A stretch of 64,000 nucleotides of DNA from Streptomyces sp. NBC_00683 (GCF_036226745.1 NZ_CP109013.1:7750001-7814000); one strand, 5' to 3'; counted from the first letter of the stretch, positions 8,308 through 17,810 are shown. Made by a program: numbers and translations. The notes: generated by a model from the letters alone, not told the origin.

Positions 8308-8363
8308 GGGCCGCACTCTACTGGTGGTCCACCGGTGCTACGACCACACCGGTCGGCTGCGGG

Positions 8364-9449
8364 TCAGCCGAGCACCACCGCCCGCACGCACAGCACGTCG
8401 GGCAGATGCGAGGCGAGCTGCTGCCAGCTGTCCCCGTCGTCCTCGCTCGCGTACACCTCGCCGTTGCGGTTGCCGAAGTAGACGCCCGCCGGATCGGCGT
8501 CGTCCGTGCAGAGCGCATCGCGCAGCACCGTGCCGTAGTGGGCGCCGTCGGGGAGGCCCTGCGTCAGCGGCTCCCAGGTCGCTCCGGCGTCACGCGTACG
8601 GAACACCCGGCAGCGGTGATCGGCGGGGACACGGTCGGCATCGGCGTTGATCGGGAAGACGTAGACCGTGTCCGCGCGGTGCGGATGCGCGGCGGCGGCG
8701 AAGCCGAAGTCCGAAGGCAGGCCCGCACCGATGTCCGTCCAGTTGTCCCCGGAGTCGTCGCTGCGGAAGACCCCCCAGTGGTTCTGCAGGTAGAGCCGGT
8801 CGGGATCGGCCGCGTCACGGGTGACCTTGTGCACGCACTGGCCGAACTCGGGGTCGGGGTCCGGCAGGAAGACCGCGGAGACCCCCTTGTTGGACGGAGC
8901 CCACCGCTCGCCGCCGTCCTTCGTCCGGAACACGCCCGCGGTGGAGACGGCGACGGTCACCGCACGGGCGTCCCTCGGGTCGGTCAGGATGGTGTGGAGT
9001 CCCTCGCCGCCTCCGCCGGGCACCCACTTCGACCTCGTCGGGTGCTCCCACAACGGGCGGACCAGCTCGAAGGATTCGCCGCCGTCGTCGGACCGGAACA
9101 GCGCCGCGGGCTCCGTCCCCGCGTACACCACGCCGGGTGCCTCGGGCCCGGCGGGATGCAGCTGCCAGACCCGCTCCAGCGACGCCTCGGTGAACTGGGG
9201 GAACTTCACTGCCGGCTGCTTCGGCTCGACCCATGTGGCGCCCAGGTCGTCGGAGTGGAAGACGGAGGGGCCCCAGTGCGCGCTGTCGCCGCCGACCAGC
9301 AGGCGCGGTGCCGGCCCGCGGGTGTCGATCGCGATCGAGTAGACGGCCTGCGCGTTGAAGTGCGGATCACCGAACTCCCACTCGCCGCCGCGCCTGCGGC
9401 CGATGAAGAGTCCTTTGCGGGTGCCTACGGTGAGCAGTACATCGGTCAT
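8364..9449 (-). CDS. Asp-box (BNR) repeat beta-propeller, sialidase-like glycosidase fold
   Basis: Cytoplasmic propeller of about 361 residues without a signal peptide. At least six Asp-box repeats are visible: SDDLGATW, SDDGGESF, TKDGGERW, SDDSGDNW, TRDAGATW and SEDDGDSW. Such proteins are usually annotated as exo-alpha-sialidase or glycosyl hydrolase, but the Arg triad and Tyr nucleophile of true sialidases are not obvious, so a structural or binding role is equally likely. ATG 9449 has a strong GGGAGGT Shine-Dalgarno sequence; longer upstream readings of the frame are not supported. It is divergent from the cupin gene and followed closely by ung on the same strand. Confidence 0.8.
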   Translation of the reverse strand: MTDVLLTVGTRKGLFIGRRRGGEWEFGDPHFNAQAVYSIAIDTRGPAPRLLVGGDSAHWGPSVFHSDDLGATWVEPKQPAVKFPQFTEASLERVWQLHPAGPEAPGVVYAGTEPAALFRSDDGGESFELVRPLWEHPTRSKWVPGGGGEGLHTILTDPRDARAVTVAVSTAGVFRTKDGGERWAPSNKGVSAVFLPDPDPEFGQCVHKVTRDAADPDRLYLQNHWGVFRSDDSGDNWTDIGAGLPSDFGFAAAAHPHRADTVYVFPINADADRVPADHRCRVFRTRDAGATWEPLTQGLPDGAHYGTVLRDALCTDDADPAGVYFGNRNGEVYASEDDGDSWQQLASHLPDVLCVRAVVLG

Positions 9450-9597
9450 GACAAGACCTCCCGAAACGCCGTTGTGCCGGATACGGGACAGTCTGCACCG
9501 GGCCACTGACAGTGGCCCGCACATACGGCCGCCGCCCGCCCGGCGCTGTTGCGGCAGGCGCCCTTGACCCTCGTCCGTACGCCGGGTTGGCTGGTGC

Positions 9598-9610
9598 GGA
9601 AAGCGCTTGC
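9598..9610. promoter_or_regulatory. Candidate LacI-type operator in front of cupin gene
   Basis: GGAAAGCGCTTGC contains the palindrome AAGCGCTT with the central CG typical of LacI-family sites. It follows a TTGACC (-35 like, 9564-9569) in the 260-base divergent region 9450-9709, which otherwise holds only promoters. Which regulator binds is unknown; the nearest LacI gene is at 11001-12059. Confidence 0.35.
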
Positions 9611-9709
9611 TGCCCGGGCGTGCGACGCACTCGGGGACGGACGGAACGGACCGGGGGACGGCCGGATCGGCGGCCCCGGCAGGCGACGACACCCGACCGA
9701 GGAGCACCT

Positions 9710-10423
9710 GTGACGACCTTCGAAGGACTGCCGGGCGCTGTCGCCGTGTCCCACCTCAGGGTCTACGACTGGCCCACGGAGGACGGCCTGCGCGGTGGCA
9801 CCCCGCATCTGCACCTGACGTGTTCCGAGGGGTACGTGGTCGTCGGCGGCAGCGGCTCCGTACAGACCCTCACGGCGTCGGGCTTCCAGGAGACCCCGCT
9901 CGCCCCCGGGGCCCTCGTGTGGTTCACCCCGGGCACCATCCACCGGCTGGTCAACGAGGACGGGCTGCGCATCGTCGTCCTCATGCAGAACAGCGGGCTG
10001 CCGGAAGCGGGTGATGCCGTGCTCACGTTTCCGCCCCGGATCCTCGCCGATGCCGGGCTCTACCGTGCGGCCGCCACCCTTCCCGGCGGCACCGAGGACG
10101 CGCAGGCCTTCGCCGCGCGCACCCGCCGCGACCTCGCCGTCCAGGGATTCCTCGCACTGCGCGACGCCACCGAGGCCGGCGACCCCGGGCCGCTGGCAGC
10201 GTTCCACCGGGCCGCCGCGGAGCTCGTACGCCCCCGGGCCGAGGACTGGCGCGCCCGCTGGCAGCAGGGCGCGGCGGCCGCGTCCAGGGCGACCGGCCGG
10301 CACCTCGACGCACTGGCACGCGGCGAGGACGCGCACCTGCGCGATGCCCGGGTGCACGCCGAACAGCCCTCAGCGCTCGGGAGGTTCGGTATGTGCGGCC
10401 GCCTCGACGTCTACCCGGGCTGA
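9710..10423 (+). CDS. Cupin-domain protein
   Basis: Protein of 237 residues with an N-terminal cupin barrel: HLHLTCSEGYVVVGGSG (motif 1, metal-binding His and Glu) and PGALVWFTPGTIHRLVNED (motif 2, His) within residues 30-90. The C-terminal half is Ala/Arg-rich and helical, with no domain I recognise. Cupins may be dioxygenases, isomerases or sensors; no function can be assigned. GTG 9710 is chosen because GAGGAG lies 5 bases upstream. A LacI-like palindrome in the promoter suggests carbohydrate-linked regulation. Its 3' end overlaps the convergent GNAT gene by 13 bases. Confidence 0.75.
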   Translation: MTTFEGLPGAVAVSHLRVYDWPTEDGLRGGTPHLHLTCSEGYVVVGGSGSVQTLTASGFQETPLAPGALVWFTPGTIHRLVNEDGLRIVVLMQNSGLPEAGDAVLTFPPRILADAGLYRAAATLPGGTEDAQAFAARTRRDLAVQGFLALRDATEAGDPGPLAAFHRAAAELVRPRAEDWRARWQQGAAAASRATGRHLDALARGEDAHLRDARVHAEQPSALGRFGMCGRLDVYPG

Positions 10424-10944
10424 CCGGCTCCGGCGGCGGTGAGCCCGCGCGAGCGGGTCAGCAGCCGGGTGGTGCTGCCGTCGTCCTCCGCGATGTCCCG
10501 GACATGCTGGAAGCCGATACGGCTCAGCAGCGCCAGGGACGCGGTGTTCTCCGCGGCGACCGTGGCGTGCACGTGTGGCAGGCCGAGGGGGCCGAGGCCG
10601 TATCCGACGAGAGCCGTGGCCAGCTCCGTGCCGAGGCCGCGGCCCCAGGCTTCGGGAGCCAGTGCGTAGACGATCTCGTGGCCGCCCGACTCCGGGGTGG
10701 GCTTGATCTCGGCGTGACCCACCCTCCTGCCGTCCTCGTGGACCGCCCACACGTCGAACAGCCCGCGCGCGTACACGTCGGAGAAGATCCTCCCGAACAG
10801 GGCCCGGTCCTCGGCCTCGGCGGCAGGCCCGTCGCCCATCCACCGGGACACCCGCACGTCCTGGAACAGCGCCACGAACCCGTCCTCGTCGGCAGGCGTG
10901 TACGGAACCAGCAGCAGGCGCCCGGTGCGCAGGGTGGGAGTCAC
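10411..10944 (-). CDS. GNAT acetyltransferase (RimJ/RimL type)
   Basis: Acetyl-CoA-dependent N-acetyltransferase of 177 residues. It opens TPTLRTGRLLLVPYTPADED, typical of the RimJ/RimL subfamily, and the acetyl-CoA loop reads EAWGRGLGTELATALV, followed by HVHATVAAENTASLALLSRIGF, the usual beta5-alpha5 segment. The substrate, a protein N-terminus or small amine, is unknown. GTG 10944 is preceded by TACCGT and an 8-base gap with no Shine-Dalgarno sequence, so the transcript is probably leaderless. The gene is convergent with the cupin gene and 56 bases downstream of the LacI gene on the same strand. Confidence 0.87.
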   Translation of the reverse strand: MTPTLRTGRLLLVPYTPADEDGFVALFQDVRVSRWMGDGPAAEAEDRALFGRIFSDVYARGLFDVWAVHEDGRRVGHAEIKPTPESGGHEIVYALAPEAWGRGLGTELATALVGYGLGPLGLPHVHATVAAENTASLALLSRIGFQHVRDIAEDDGSTTRLLTRSRGLTAAGAGQPG

Positions 10945-11000
10945 GAGGCGCGACGGTACGCACGCGGTCCCCGCCCCGCCAACAGGGTTTCGCCCGTTCG

Positions 11001-12059
11001 TCAGCGGGCCGGCGGGGCCGTGCTGCTGCGGACCACCAGGCTCGTCGCCAGGTCGACCCGGGTGGTGGCGGGCTGCCTGCCCCGGCCGAGGTCGAGCACC
11101 AGCCGGGCTGCGGTCTCGGCCATCTCTATCAGGGGCTGGCGCACGGTGGTGAGAGGCGGCCCGATCCACCGGGTGAGCGGCAGGTCGTCGAATCCGACCA
11201 CGCTGAGATCCTCCGGAATCCGCAGCCCCAGCTCACGCGCGGCCTCGTACACGCCCAGTGCCTGCAGGTCGTTGCCGGCGAAGATGGCGGTGGGAGGGTT
11301 CGGCAGGCGCAGCAGCTCCAGGGCCGCCGTGTAGCCGTCCTCGTGGTGGAACTCGCCCTCACGGACGAGCTCGGGGTCCATCGGAATGCCCGAGGTCTCC
11401 AGCGCGGCACGGTAGCCGTCGATGCGGGCGCGGCTGCACATCATGCGGGTCGGCCCGCCGATGACGCCGATCCGGCGGTGTCCCAGACCCGTCAGATGGC
11501 GTGTGGCGGCGAGGCCGCCCTGCCAGTTGGCCGCACCGACCGAAGGGATGTCGTCGCCGGGATCGCCCGCCGGGTCGACCACGACGAACGGGATGCTGCG
11601 GCTGTTGAGCTGGGCCCGCTGAGCGGCGTCCAGGTCCGAGAGCACCAGGATGACGCCGGCCGGGCGGCGTGCCAGGACACCGTCCACCCAGGTCTGGCCC
11701 GGGGTCAGCCGGCCGGCGCTCTCCGAGAGCACCAGGCTCAGGCCCTCCTCGCGGGCGACGTTCTCGACTCCCCGGACGACTTCCATCGCCCAGGCGCTGT
11801 CCAGTTCGTGGAAGACCAGGTCGATGAGCTGGGACTGTTGCGAGGCGCCGCGCCTGCGGCGGTAGCCGTGGCGCAGCAGCAGCTCCTCCACCCTGCTGCG
11901 GGTGCTGGGGGCAACATCGGCTCGCCCGTTCAGCACTTTCGAAACTGTCGGAGCCGAAACTCCGGCCGCTCGGGCGATTTCTGCCAGCGTGGCGGTGCTC
12001 TCCGACGACTCGTCGACGGACACCTTCTCCGGTTGGGGCTGGACCTTTGCAGGGCTCAT
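11001..12059 (-). CDS. LacI-family repressor of the xylan-utilisation island (BxlR-like)
   Basis: DNA-binding repressor of 352 residues. The N-terminal helix-turn-helix and hinge are at about residues 24-70 (LAEIARAAGVSAPTVSKVLN), followed by a periplasmic-binding-protein-like sugar sensor ending in the usual DDLPLTRWIGPPLTTVRQP segment. It is divergent from the sugar-binding lipoprotein gene and matches the regulator-transporter-GH3 order of the Streptomyces bxlREFGA loci, so the likely inducer is xylobiose or another xylo-oligosaccharide. Putative operators with CGAA/TTCG half-sites lie in the shared promoter and upstream of the second unit at 17872. ATG 12059 places the HTH at the usual distance; the extended frame upstream runs into the promoter. 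Confidence 0.88.
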   Translation of the reverse strand: MSPAKVQPQPEKVSVDESSESTATLAEIARAAGVSAPTVSKVLNGRADVAPSTRSRVEELLLRHGYRRRRGASQQSQLIDLVFHELDSAWAMEVVRGVENVAREEGLSLVLSESAGRLTPGQTWVDGVLARRPAGVILVLSDLDAAQRAQLNSRSIPFVVVDPAGDPGDDIPSVGAANWQGGLAATRHLTGLGHRRIGVIGGPTRMMCSRARIDGYRAALETSGIPMDPELVREGEFHHEDGYTAALELLRLPNPPTAIFAGNDLQALGVYEAARELGLRIPEDLSVVGFDDLPLTRWIGPPLTTVRQPLIEMAETAARLVLDLGRGRQPATTRVDLATSLVVRSSTAPPAR

Positions 12060-12131
12060 GCACGAATCGTAGCTCCCCGAAGCCCCGAACAGGTGGCCGG
12101 GCGGTGTTGGTAAATCCTTGACCCCGCCCTC

Positions 12132-12160
12132 TTGACGGGCCCGAAACACGACCGTACGGT
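12132..12160 (+). promoter_or_regulatory. Promoter of the sugar ABC/GH3 operon
   Basis: TTGACG (12132-12137) and TACGGT (12155-12160) are separated by exactly 17 bases, a good match to a vegetative sigma-70-type promoter, 51 bases before the binding-protein ATG. Confidence 0.6.
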
Positions 12161-12167
12161 TCCGGCA

Positions 12168-12196
12168 ACATTCGAAAGGCAAGCCGAAACATTCGA
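12168..12196. promoter_or_regulatory. Candidate operator (ACATTCGA direct repeat and CGAAACATTCG palindrome)
   Basis: ACATTCGA occurs twice, at 12168 and 12189, 21 bp or two helical turns apart. The second copy is part of CGAAACATTCG (12185-12195), which has CGAA/TTCG arms. The element lies just downstream of the promoter, the expected place for a repressor roadblock. The perfect relative TCGAAACTTTCGA at 17872 supports it as the site of the adjacent LacI protein. Confidence 0.55.
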
Positions 12197-12210
12197 CAGA
12201 GGGTGCGGTC

Positions 12211-13521
12211 ATGCGGTCGGGTATTTTCACTCAGGGCACACGTACGACGAGATGGGTCGCAGTCGGCGCGGCGATGGCGATGGCCGGGCTCCTGGCCGGC
12301 TGCGGTTCGGGAGACAGCGGCAGTGACGGCGGCGGCACCATCACCGCCTACGTCTACGGCGATGACGCGGTCAAGGTACAGCAGGCCGCGGTCGACACGT
12401 TCAACAAGACCTCCAAGGTCAAGGTCAAGCTGGTGTCGGTCCCCGGGACCGACTACGTGAACAAGCTCCGCAGCGCCATGGGCTCGCCCAGCGCCCCGGA
12501 CGTCTTCTTCAACTGGGGCGGCGGTTCCATCAAGCCGTACGTCGACTCCAAGAACCTCGTCGACCTCACCTCGACCATCAAGAACGACGCCACGCTCAAG
12601 GACGGCTTCCTTCCGTCGATCATGACCGCGGGCAGCCTCGACGGGAAGATATACGGGGTGCCGATGCGCGGCATGCAGCCCGTGATGGTCTTCTACAACA
12701 AGAGCCTCTTCGCCGAGCACAAGCTCGAGGTCCCCAAGACGTGGGAGGACCTCCAGAAGGCCATCGCCACCTTCAAGGCCGCGGGCATCACCCCCTTCGC
12801 CCTGGGCGGCTCCGACAAGTGGCCCGAGCTGATGTGGATGGAGTACCTGCTGGACCGGATCGGCGGACCCGAGGTCTTCCAGAAGATCCAGAACGGCGAC
12901 ACCGACGGCTGGGGCGACCCCGCGGTGCTCAAGACGGCGCAGACCGTCAAGGAGCTGATCGACGACGGCGCGTTCGGCAAGAACTTCAACTCGGTCGACT
13001 ACGGCAACGGCGGAGCCCCGACCCTGCTCAACAAGGGCAAGGCCGCCATGCACCTCATGGGCTCGTGGGAGTACTCGACCCAGCTGGGCAAGGCACCCGA
13101 ATTCGCCAAGAAGGACCTCGGCTGGGCCGCGTTCCCGACCGTGGCGGGCGGTGTGGGTGACCCGGCGAACGTGGTGGGCAACCCGACCAACTACTGGTCC
13201 GTCAACGCCCGTACCAAGCACAAGGACGCCGCCATCGCGTTCCTGAAGACGATGGCGTCGAAGACCTACGCCCAGGCCCTCGTCGACAACGGTGACATCC
13301 CCACCACCTCCAACGCGGCCTCGATGCTCAGCACCTCGCCCAACCCCCAGTTCGCCAACGACCAGTACCAGCTGGTCCAGAAGGCCCCGAGCTTCACCCT
13401 CTCGTGGGACCAGGCCCTGGAGGCCCAGTACGCCACCCCGCTGCTCACCGAGATCAGCAAGCTGTTCGCCGGCAAGACCACGCCGGAGCAGTTCGTCGAA
13501 GCAATGAAGGCCGCAAAGTAA
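12211..13521 (+). CDS. Sugar ABC transporter substrate-binding lipoprotein (xylobiose-type, BxlE-like)
   Basis: Extracellular lipid-anchored receptor for an oligosaccharide importer, 436 residues, CUT1/ExtracellSBP_1 type. The signal sequence ends in lipobox LLAGC (Cys31), after TRTTRW and a hydrophobic stretch. [19 protein letters not shown] and [21 protein letters not shown] are characteristic of the fold. A GAGGG ribosome-binding site precedes ATG 12211. Two permease genes and a GH3 glycosidase follow directly, but no ATPase is encoded here. Streptomyces sugar importers commonly share the general MsiK-type ATPase, which fits. The neighbouring GH3 and GH115 genes point to xylo-oligosaccharides as ligand. 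Confidence 0.9.
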   Translation: MRSGIFTQGTRTTRWVAVGAAMAMAGLLAGCGSGDSGSDGGGTITAYVYGDDAVKVQQAAVDTFNKTSKVKVKLVSVPGTDYVNKLRSAMGSPSAPDVFFNWGGGSIKPYVDSKNLVDLTSTIKNDATLKDGFLPSIMTAGSLDGKIYGVPMRGMQPVMVFYNKSLFAEHKLEVPKTWEDLQKAIATFKAAGITPFALGGSDKWPELMWMEYLLDRIGGPEVFQKIQNGDTDGWGDPAVLKTAQTVKELIDDGAFGKNFNSVDYGNGGAPTLLNKGKAAMHLMGSWEYSTQLGKAPEFAKKDLGWAAFPTVAGGVGDPANVVGNPTNYWSVNARTKHKDAAIAFLKTMASKTYAQALVDNGDIPTTSNAASMLSTSPNPQFANDQYQLVQKAPSFTLSWDQALEAQYATPLLTEISKLFAGKTTPEQFVEAMKAAK

Positions 13522-13523
13522 CG

Positions 13524-14453
13524 ATGTCCCACCACACTCCGCACGCGAAGAGGCGCGGAGACAGGAAGGCGGCCGTCGGCAACGTCGGCCGCCCCCCGGT
13601 CGCCTGGGCCCTGCCCGGCATCCTCTTCTTCGCCGTCTTCGCGATCATCCCCCTGGCGATCGCCGTCTACCTCTCCTTCTGCGAATGGGACGGGCTCAAC
13701 TCCCCGACCCTGACGGGACTGGACAACTGGACCCGGTTGTTCAAGGACTCCGAGTTCGGCCAGGCAGCCTGGCTGAGCCTCCTGCTCACCACGATCAGCT
13801 GGGCCTTCCAGACCCCTGTGGCCCTGCTGCTGGGCGTCTGGGCCGCGGGACGCCAGCGCAGCCGGGCCGTGCTGTCCGCGGTCTTCTTCATCCCGCTGCT
13901 GCTCTCCACCACCGCGATCGCCATGCTCTTCCACGCCCTGCTGGACCCCAACTTCGGTGTGATCAAGGAGATCGGTCCCTGGATCGGCATCGATCCCAAC
14001 ATCATGGGATCGTCCACGGGCGCACTGCTCATGGTGGCGTTCGTCGGCGGCTGGCAGTTCATGCCCTTCCACACCCTGATCTACCAGGGCGGTGCCCGGC
14101 AGATCCCGGAGGTCCTCTACCAGGCGGCCGCCATCGACGGCGCCGGCATGGTGCGGCAGTTCTTCCACATCACCCTGCCGCAGCTGCGCCACACGATGAC
14201 GACCTCGTCGGTCCTGATGATCGTCGGCTCGCTGACCTACTTCGACACCGTGCTCATCATGACCAAGGGCGGTCCCGGCACGGACACGACGATCCTGCCG
14301 TACCTGATGTACCGGACCGGCTTCCAGACCTACGACCTGGGCTACGCCGCAGCCATCGCCACCGCACTGGTCGTCGTGGCCACCAGTCTCTCGCTGATCC
14401 TGGTCCGCTTCAGCGGCTTCGGATCCATGCGGTCCACCCGGGAAGGTATGTGA
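13524..14453 (+). CDS. Sugar ABC transporter permease, MalF type (BxlF-like)
   Basis: Integral membrane subunit of the CUT1 importer, 309 residues with about six transmembrane helices beginning at WALPGILFFAVFAIIPLAIAV. The EAA loop that contacts the ATPase reads AAAIDGAGMVRQFFHITLP in the C-terminal third. The start, ATG 13524, is two bases after the binding-protein stop, so translation is probably coupled. It is followed four bases later by the second permease gene. Partner ATPase is not in the window. Confidence 0.92.
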   Translation: MSHHTPHAKRRGDRKAAVGNVGRPPVAWALPGILFFAVFAIIPLAIAVYLSFCEWDGLNSPTLTGLDNWTRLFKDSEFGQAAWLSLLLTTISWAFQTPVALLLGVWAAGRQRSRAVLSAVFFIPLLLSTTAIAMLFHALLDPNFGVIKEIGPWIGIDPNIMGSSTGALLMVAFVGGWQFMPFHTLIYQGGARQIPEVLYQAAAIDGAGMVRQFFHITLPQLRHTMTTSSVLMIVGSLTYFDTVLIMTKGGPGTDTTILPYLMYRTGFQTYDLGYAAAIATALVVVATSLSLILVRFSGFGSMRSTREGM

Positions 14454-14457
14454 CGCG

Positions 14458-15354
14458 ATGTCGATCGACACCCGCCCCGTTGCCCCGCAGCGGATCTCGC
14501 CGTCCCTGAAGCGCCATCAGGCGTCCGCCCGCCGCCGGAAGCTGCTGGGCAACCCGCTGGCCGGCCTGGGCTCGCTGGTCTGGCTCGTCATCGTCCTGGT
14601 GCCGCTCTACACGCTGGTCTCCGCGTCGCTCATGCGCCAGGACGAGGCGCTGAACGGCGACCCGCTGGCGTTCCCGACCGATCCGACGTTCGACAACTAC
14701 AACACCGTGCTGCACAGCGGTTTCCTCACGCTGCTCGGCAACACCGCGATCGTCGCGGTGTCCACGGTCGCCATCGTGCTGGTGCTGTCCATCCCGGTGG
14801 CGTACGTGGCGGTGCGCACCCGCAGCCGCCTCTCCTCGCTGGCCTTCCGGACGTTCCTGCTCGGTGTGGCGATTCCGGCCCAGGCGGTGATCGTGCCCCT
14901 CTACCTGCTGATCGGGAAGATGGGTCTCTACGACACCCTCTACGCGATCATCCTGCCGACTGCCGCGTTCTCCATGCCGGTTGCCGTCCTGGTGCTCAGC
15001 GGCACCATGCGGGATGTCTCGGAGGAGATGTACGAGGCGATGTCCCTCGACGGCGCGTCGCCCGTGCGGATGCTGTGGCAGCTGGCGATCCCGCTCTCCA
15101 AGGCCGGCATCAGCACGGTGGCGATCTTCTCCGCACTGCAGGCGTGGAACGGCTTCCTGTTCCCCCTGATCCTGACGCAGTCGGAGGAGAACCGGGTGCT
15201 GACGCTGGGGCTGTTCAACTTCATGACCCAGTTCGGCGTGAACATCCCGGCCGTGCTGGCGGCGATCGTGCTCTCCGTCGTGCCCATCTTCGCCGTGTAC
15301 CTCGTGGCCCGGCGTGCGCTGGTCAACGGACTGATGGGGGTGGGCGGCAAGTAG
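14458..15354 (+). CDS. Sugar ABC transporter permease, MalG type (BxlG-like)
   Basis: Second membrane subunit of the importer, 298 residues with about six transmembrane helices starting at LVWLVIVLVPLYTLVSASL. The EAA loop EAMSLDGASPVRMLWQLAIP lies around residues 200-220, and the C-terminus GLMGVGGK is typical of MalG-type permeases. It pairs with the preceding permease and shares its operon. The GH3 gene begins 53 bases downstream with its own ribosome-binding site. Confidence 0.92.
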   Translation: MSIDTRPVAPQRISPSLKRHQASARRRKLLGNPLAGLGSLVWLVIVLVPLYTLVSASLMRQDEALNGDPLAFPTDPTFDNYNTVLHSGFLTLLGNTAIVAVSTVAIVLVLSIPVAYVAVRTRSRLSSLAFRTFLLGVAIPAQAVIVPLYLLIGKMGLYDTLYAIILPTAAFSMPVAVLVLSGTMRDVSEEMYEAMSLDGASPVRMLWQLAIPLSKAGISTVAIFSALQAWNGFLFPLILTQSEENRVLTLGLFNFMTQFGVNIPAVLAAIVLSVVPIFAVYLVARRALVNGLMGVGGK

Positions 15355-15407
15355 CGACACCTCTGCCGCCCCGCACCACCGCACTCTTGAGAGGAACCCC
15401 TGCCGCC

Positions 15408-17810
15408 ATGGCAATCCACGCCCACCCCCAAGCCGAAAAGGCCGACCCGGTACCCGAGGCCGACGGCCCCTGGCGCGACCCCTCGCTCACCCCAGAGGTG
15501 CGGGTGGCCGATCTCATCACCCGGATGACCCTCGAGGAGAAGGCCGCACAGCTCTACGGAATCTGGGTGGGCGCCGACGCCGAGGGAGACGGGGTCGCAC
15601 CCCACCAGAACGACATGGTCGACCCGGTCGACTTCGAGGGGCTCACCACCCGCGGACTCGGCCAGCTCACCCGGCCGTTCGGCACCGCCCCGGTGGACCC
15701 GGGTGTCGGCGCCGTCGCCCTGGCCCGCGCGCAGTCCCGGATCACCGAGGCCGGCAGGTTCGGCATCCCGGCGCTCGCCCACGAGGAGTGCCTCGCCGGC
15801 TTCACCGCATGGGGCGCCACCGCCTATCCCGTGCCGCTGGCCTGGGGCGCGGCCTGGGACCCGGAGCTCGTCGAGGAGATGGCCCGGCTGATCGGCGCCG
15901 ACATGCGGTCGGTCGGTGTCCACCAGGGGCTCGCTCCCGTCCTGGACGTCGTGCGGGACCTTCGCTGGGGCCGCGTGGAGGAGACCATCGGCGAGGACCC
16001 GTATCTGGTCGCGACGATCGGTTCGGCCTACGTCCGGGGCCTCGAGTCCGCCGGGATCGTCGCCACGCTGAAGCACTTCGCGGGCTACTCCGCGTCCGCC
16101 GGGGCGCGGAACCTCGCGCCGGTCCGCGCGGGCGGCCGGGAGATGGCCGATGTGATCCTTCCGCCCTTCGAGATGGCGCTCCGCGAGGGCGGTGCCCGCT
16201 CGGTGATGCACTCGTACGCCGAGATCGACGGTGTGCCCGCCGCCGCGGACCCGGCACTGCTCACCGGACTGCTCAGGGACACCTGGGGGTTCGCCGGGAC
16301 CGTCGTCGCCGACTACTTCGGCATCGGGTTCCTGGAGACCCTGCACAAGGTCGCCGCCGGTCGCGCCGATGCCGCCCGGCTCGCGCTCACCGCCGGCGTC
16401 GATGTGGAGCTGCCCACCGTACGCAGTTACGGCGACGAGCTCATCGCCGCGGTGCGCGAGGGCGCGGTGGCCGAGGAACTGGTGGACCGGGCTCTGCGCC
16501 GCGTCCTGCTGCAGAAGTGCGAACTCGGGCTGCTCGACCCGCAACGGCCGGTCCTGCCCGCCGCGCTCGACGGGGTGGACCCGGACCGGGCGCGCGGCAC
16601 CGTGGACCTCGACCCGCCGCGGAACCGGGCCCTGGCCAGGCTCCTGGCCGAGCGGTCCTGCGTCCTGCTCGCCAACCCCGGCGACGTGCTGCCGCTCGGC
16701 GGCACCGGACGGATCGCGGTCGTGGGGCCGCGCGCCGACGACCCGCTGGCCATGCTCGGCTGCTACTCCTTCCCCAGCCATGTGGGCGTCCTGCACCCCG
16801 AGATGCCGATGGGCATATCCGTTCCGACGGTGCTCGAGTCGTTGCGCGAGGAGTTCCCGGGTGCCGGGATCGACTTCGCGGAGGGCTGCGACGTCGACGG
16901 GGCGGACGCCTCCGGAATCGCGCAGGCCGTGGAACTGGCCGCCGGCGCAGATGTCTGCGTGGCCGTGCTCGGCGACCGGGCCGGCCTGTTCGGCCGTGGC
17001 ACCTCGGGCGAGGGCTGCGACGCGGCCGACCTGTCCCTGCCAGGCATCCAGGCCGAGCTGCTGGACGCCCTGCTGGACACGGGAACCCCGGTGGTCCTCG
17101 TGCTGCTGACGGGCCGCACGTACGCGCTCGGCGGCCGGGCCGACCGGCTGGCCGGATGTGTACAGGCCTTCTTCCCGGGTGAGGAGGGCGGATCGGCGCT
17201 GGCGGGCGTGCTGTCGGGGCGGGTCAACCCTTCCGGGCGGCTGCCCATCGGGGTCCCCAACGGTCCCGGCGGCCAGCCGTGGACCTACCTGCAGCCGCCG
17301 CTCGGCCGGGTCAACGGGGTGAGCAACCTGGACCCGACCCCGCTCCACCCGTTCGGCCACGGACTCTCGTACACCTCCTTCGACTGGGAGGCCGGCGCTC
17401 CCGTCCCGGCCGAGCTGCCCACCGACGGCGCCACCGACCTCGAGCTCACCGTCCGCAACAGCGGCGAACGCGACGGCGCCGAAGTCGTCCAGCTCTACGT
17501 CCACGACCCGGTCGCCCAGACCACCCGCCCCGAGTCGCGGCTGATCGGCTACGCCAGGGTGCCGCTCGCCGCGGGGGAGACCCGGCGGGTCCGCTTCCGC
17601 TTCCATGCGGACCTGGTGTCCTTCACCGGGACGGGCGGGCGCCGGATCGTCGAGCCCGGCGACATCGAGCTGCGCTTCGCCGCCTCCAGCGACCACGCCG
17701 ACATCCGGCACACGGTACGGCTGCGCCTCACGGGGCCCGAACGCACCGTCGATCACCGGCGCCGGCTCGTCTGCACCACGTCGCACGAGCCGGTGGTCCC
17801 GGAGAACTGA
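15408..17810 (+). CDS. Glycoside hydrolase family 3, probable intracellular beta-xylosidase (BxlA-like)
   Basis: Retaining beta-glycosidase of about 800 residues without a signal peptide, so it acts in the cytoplasm on imported oligosaccharides. Order: GH3 N-terminal barrel (TLEEKAAQLYG; GRVEETIGEDPYLV; the LKHFAGYS loop), nucleophile Asp in TVVADYFGI (D302), alpha/beta C-terminal sandwich (ERSCVLLANPGDVLPLGG onward), then a C-terminal fibronectin-III-like domain (ELTVRNSGERDGAEVVQLYV). A GAGAGGAA ribosome-binding site precedes ATG 15408. Being last in a LacI-ABC operon, it matches BxlA beta-xylosidases of Streptomyces; a beta-glucosidase role cannot be excluded from sequence alone, but the GH115 and GH10-related genes downstream favour xylan. 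Confidence 0.88.
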   Translation: MAIHAHPQAEKADPVPEADGPWRDPSLTPEVRVADLITRMTLEEKAAQLYGIWVGADAEGDGVAPHQNDMVDPVDFEGLTTRGLGQLTRPFGTAPVDPGVGAVALARAQSRITEAGRFGIPALAHEECLAGFTAWGATAYPVPLAWGAAWDPELVEEMARLIGADMRSVGVHQGLAPVLDVVRDLRWGRVEETIGEDPYLVATIGSAYVRGLESAGIVATLKHFAGYSASAGARNLAPVRAGGREMADVILPPFEMALREGGARSVMHSYAEIDGVPAAADPALLTGLLRDTWGFAGTVVADYFGIGFLETLHKVAAGRADAARLALTAGVDVELPTVRSYGDELIAAVREGAVAEELVDRALRRVLLQKCELGLLDPQRPVLPAALDGVDPDRARGTVDLDPPRNRALARLLAERSCVLLANPGDVLPLGGTGRIAVVGPRADDPLAMLGCYSFPSHVGVLHPEMPMGISVPTVLESLREEFPGAGIDFAEGCDVDGADASGIAQAVELAAGADVCVAVLGDRAGLFGRGTSGEGCDAADLSLPGIQAELLDALLDTGTPVVLVLLTGRTYALGGRADRLAGCVQAFFPGEEGGSALAGVLSGRVNPSGRLPIGVPNGPGGQPWTYLQPPLGRVNGVSNLDPTPLHPFGHGLSYTSFDWEAGAPVPAELPTDGATDLELTVRNSGERDGAEVVQLYVHDPVAQTTRPESRLIGYARVPLAAGETRRVRFRFHADLVSFTGTGGRRIVEPGDIELRFAASSDHADIRHTVRLRLTGPERTVDHRRRLVCTTSHEPVVPEN

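Noticed and set aside
8321..8337. GGTGGTCCACC palindrome near the ung start as a DasR site
   Set aside because: It shares only part of the dre consensus and lacks the TCTAGA-like core, so it was not called.
11936..11952. CTTTCGAAACTG inside the LacI gene as a further operator copy
   Set aside because: It lies in the codons for the conserved HTH (PTVSKVLN) and is explained by coding constraint.
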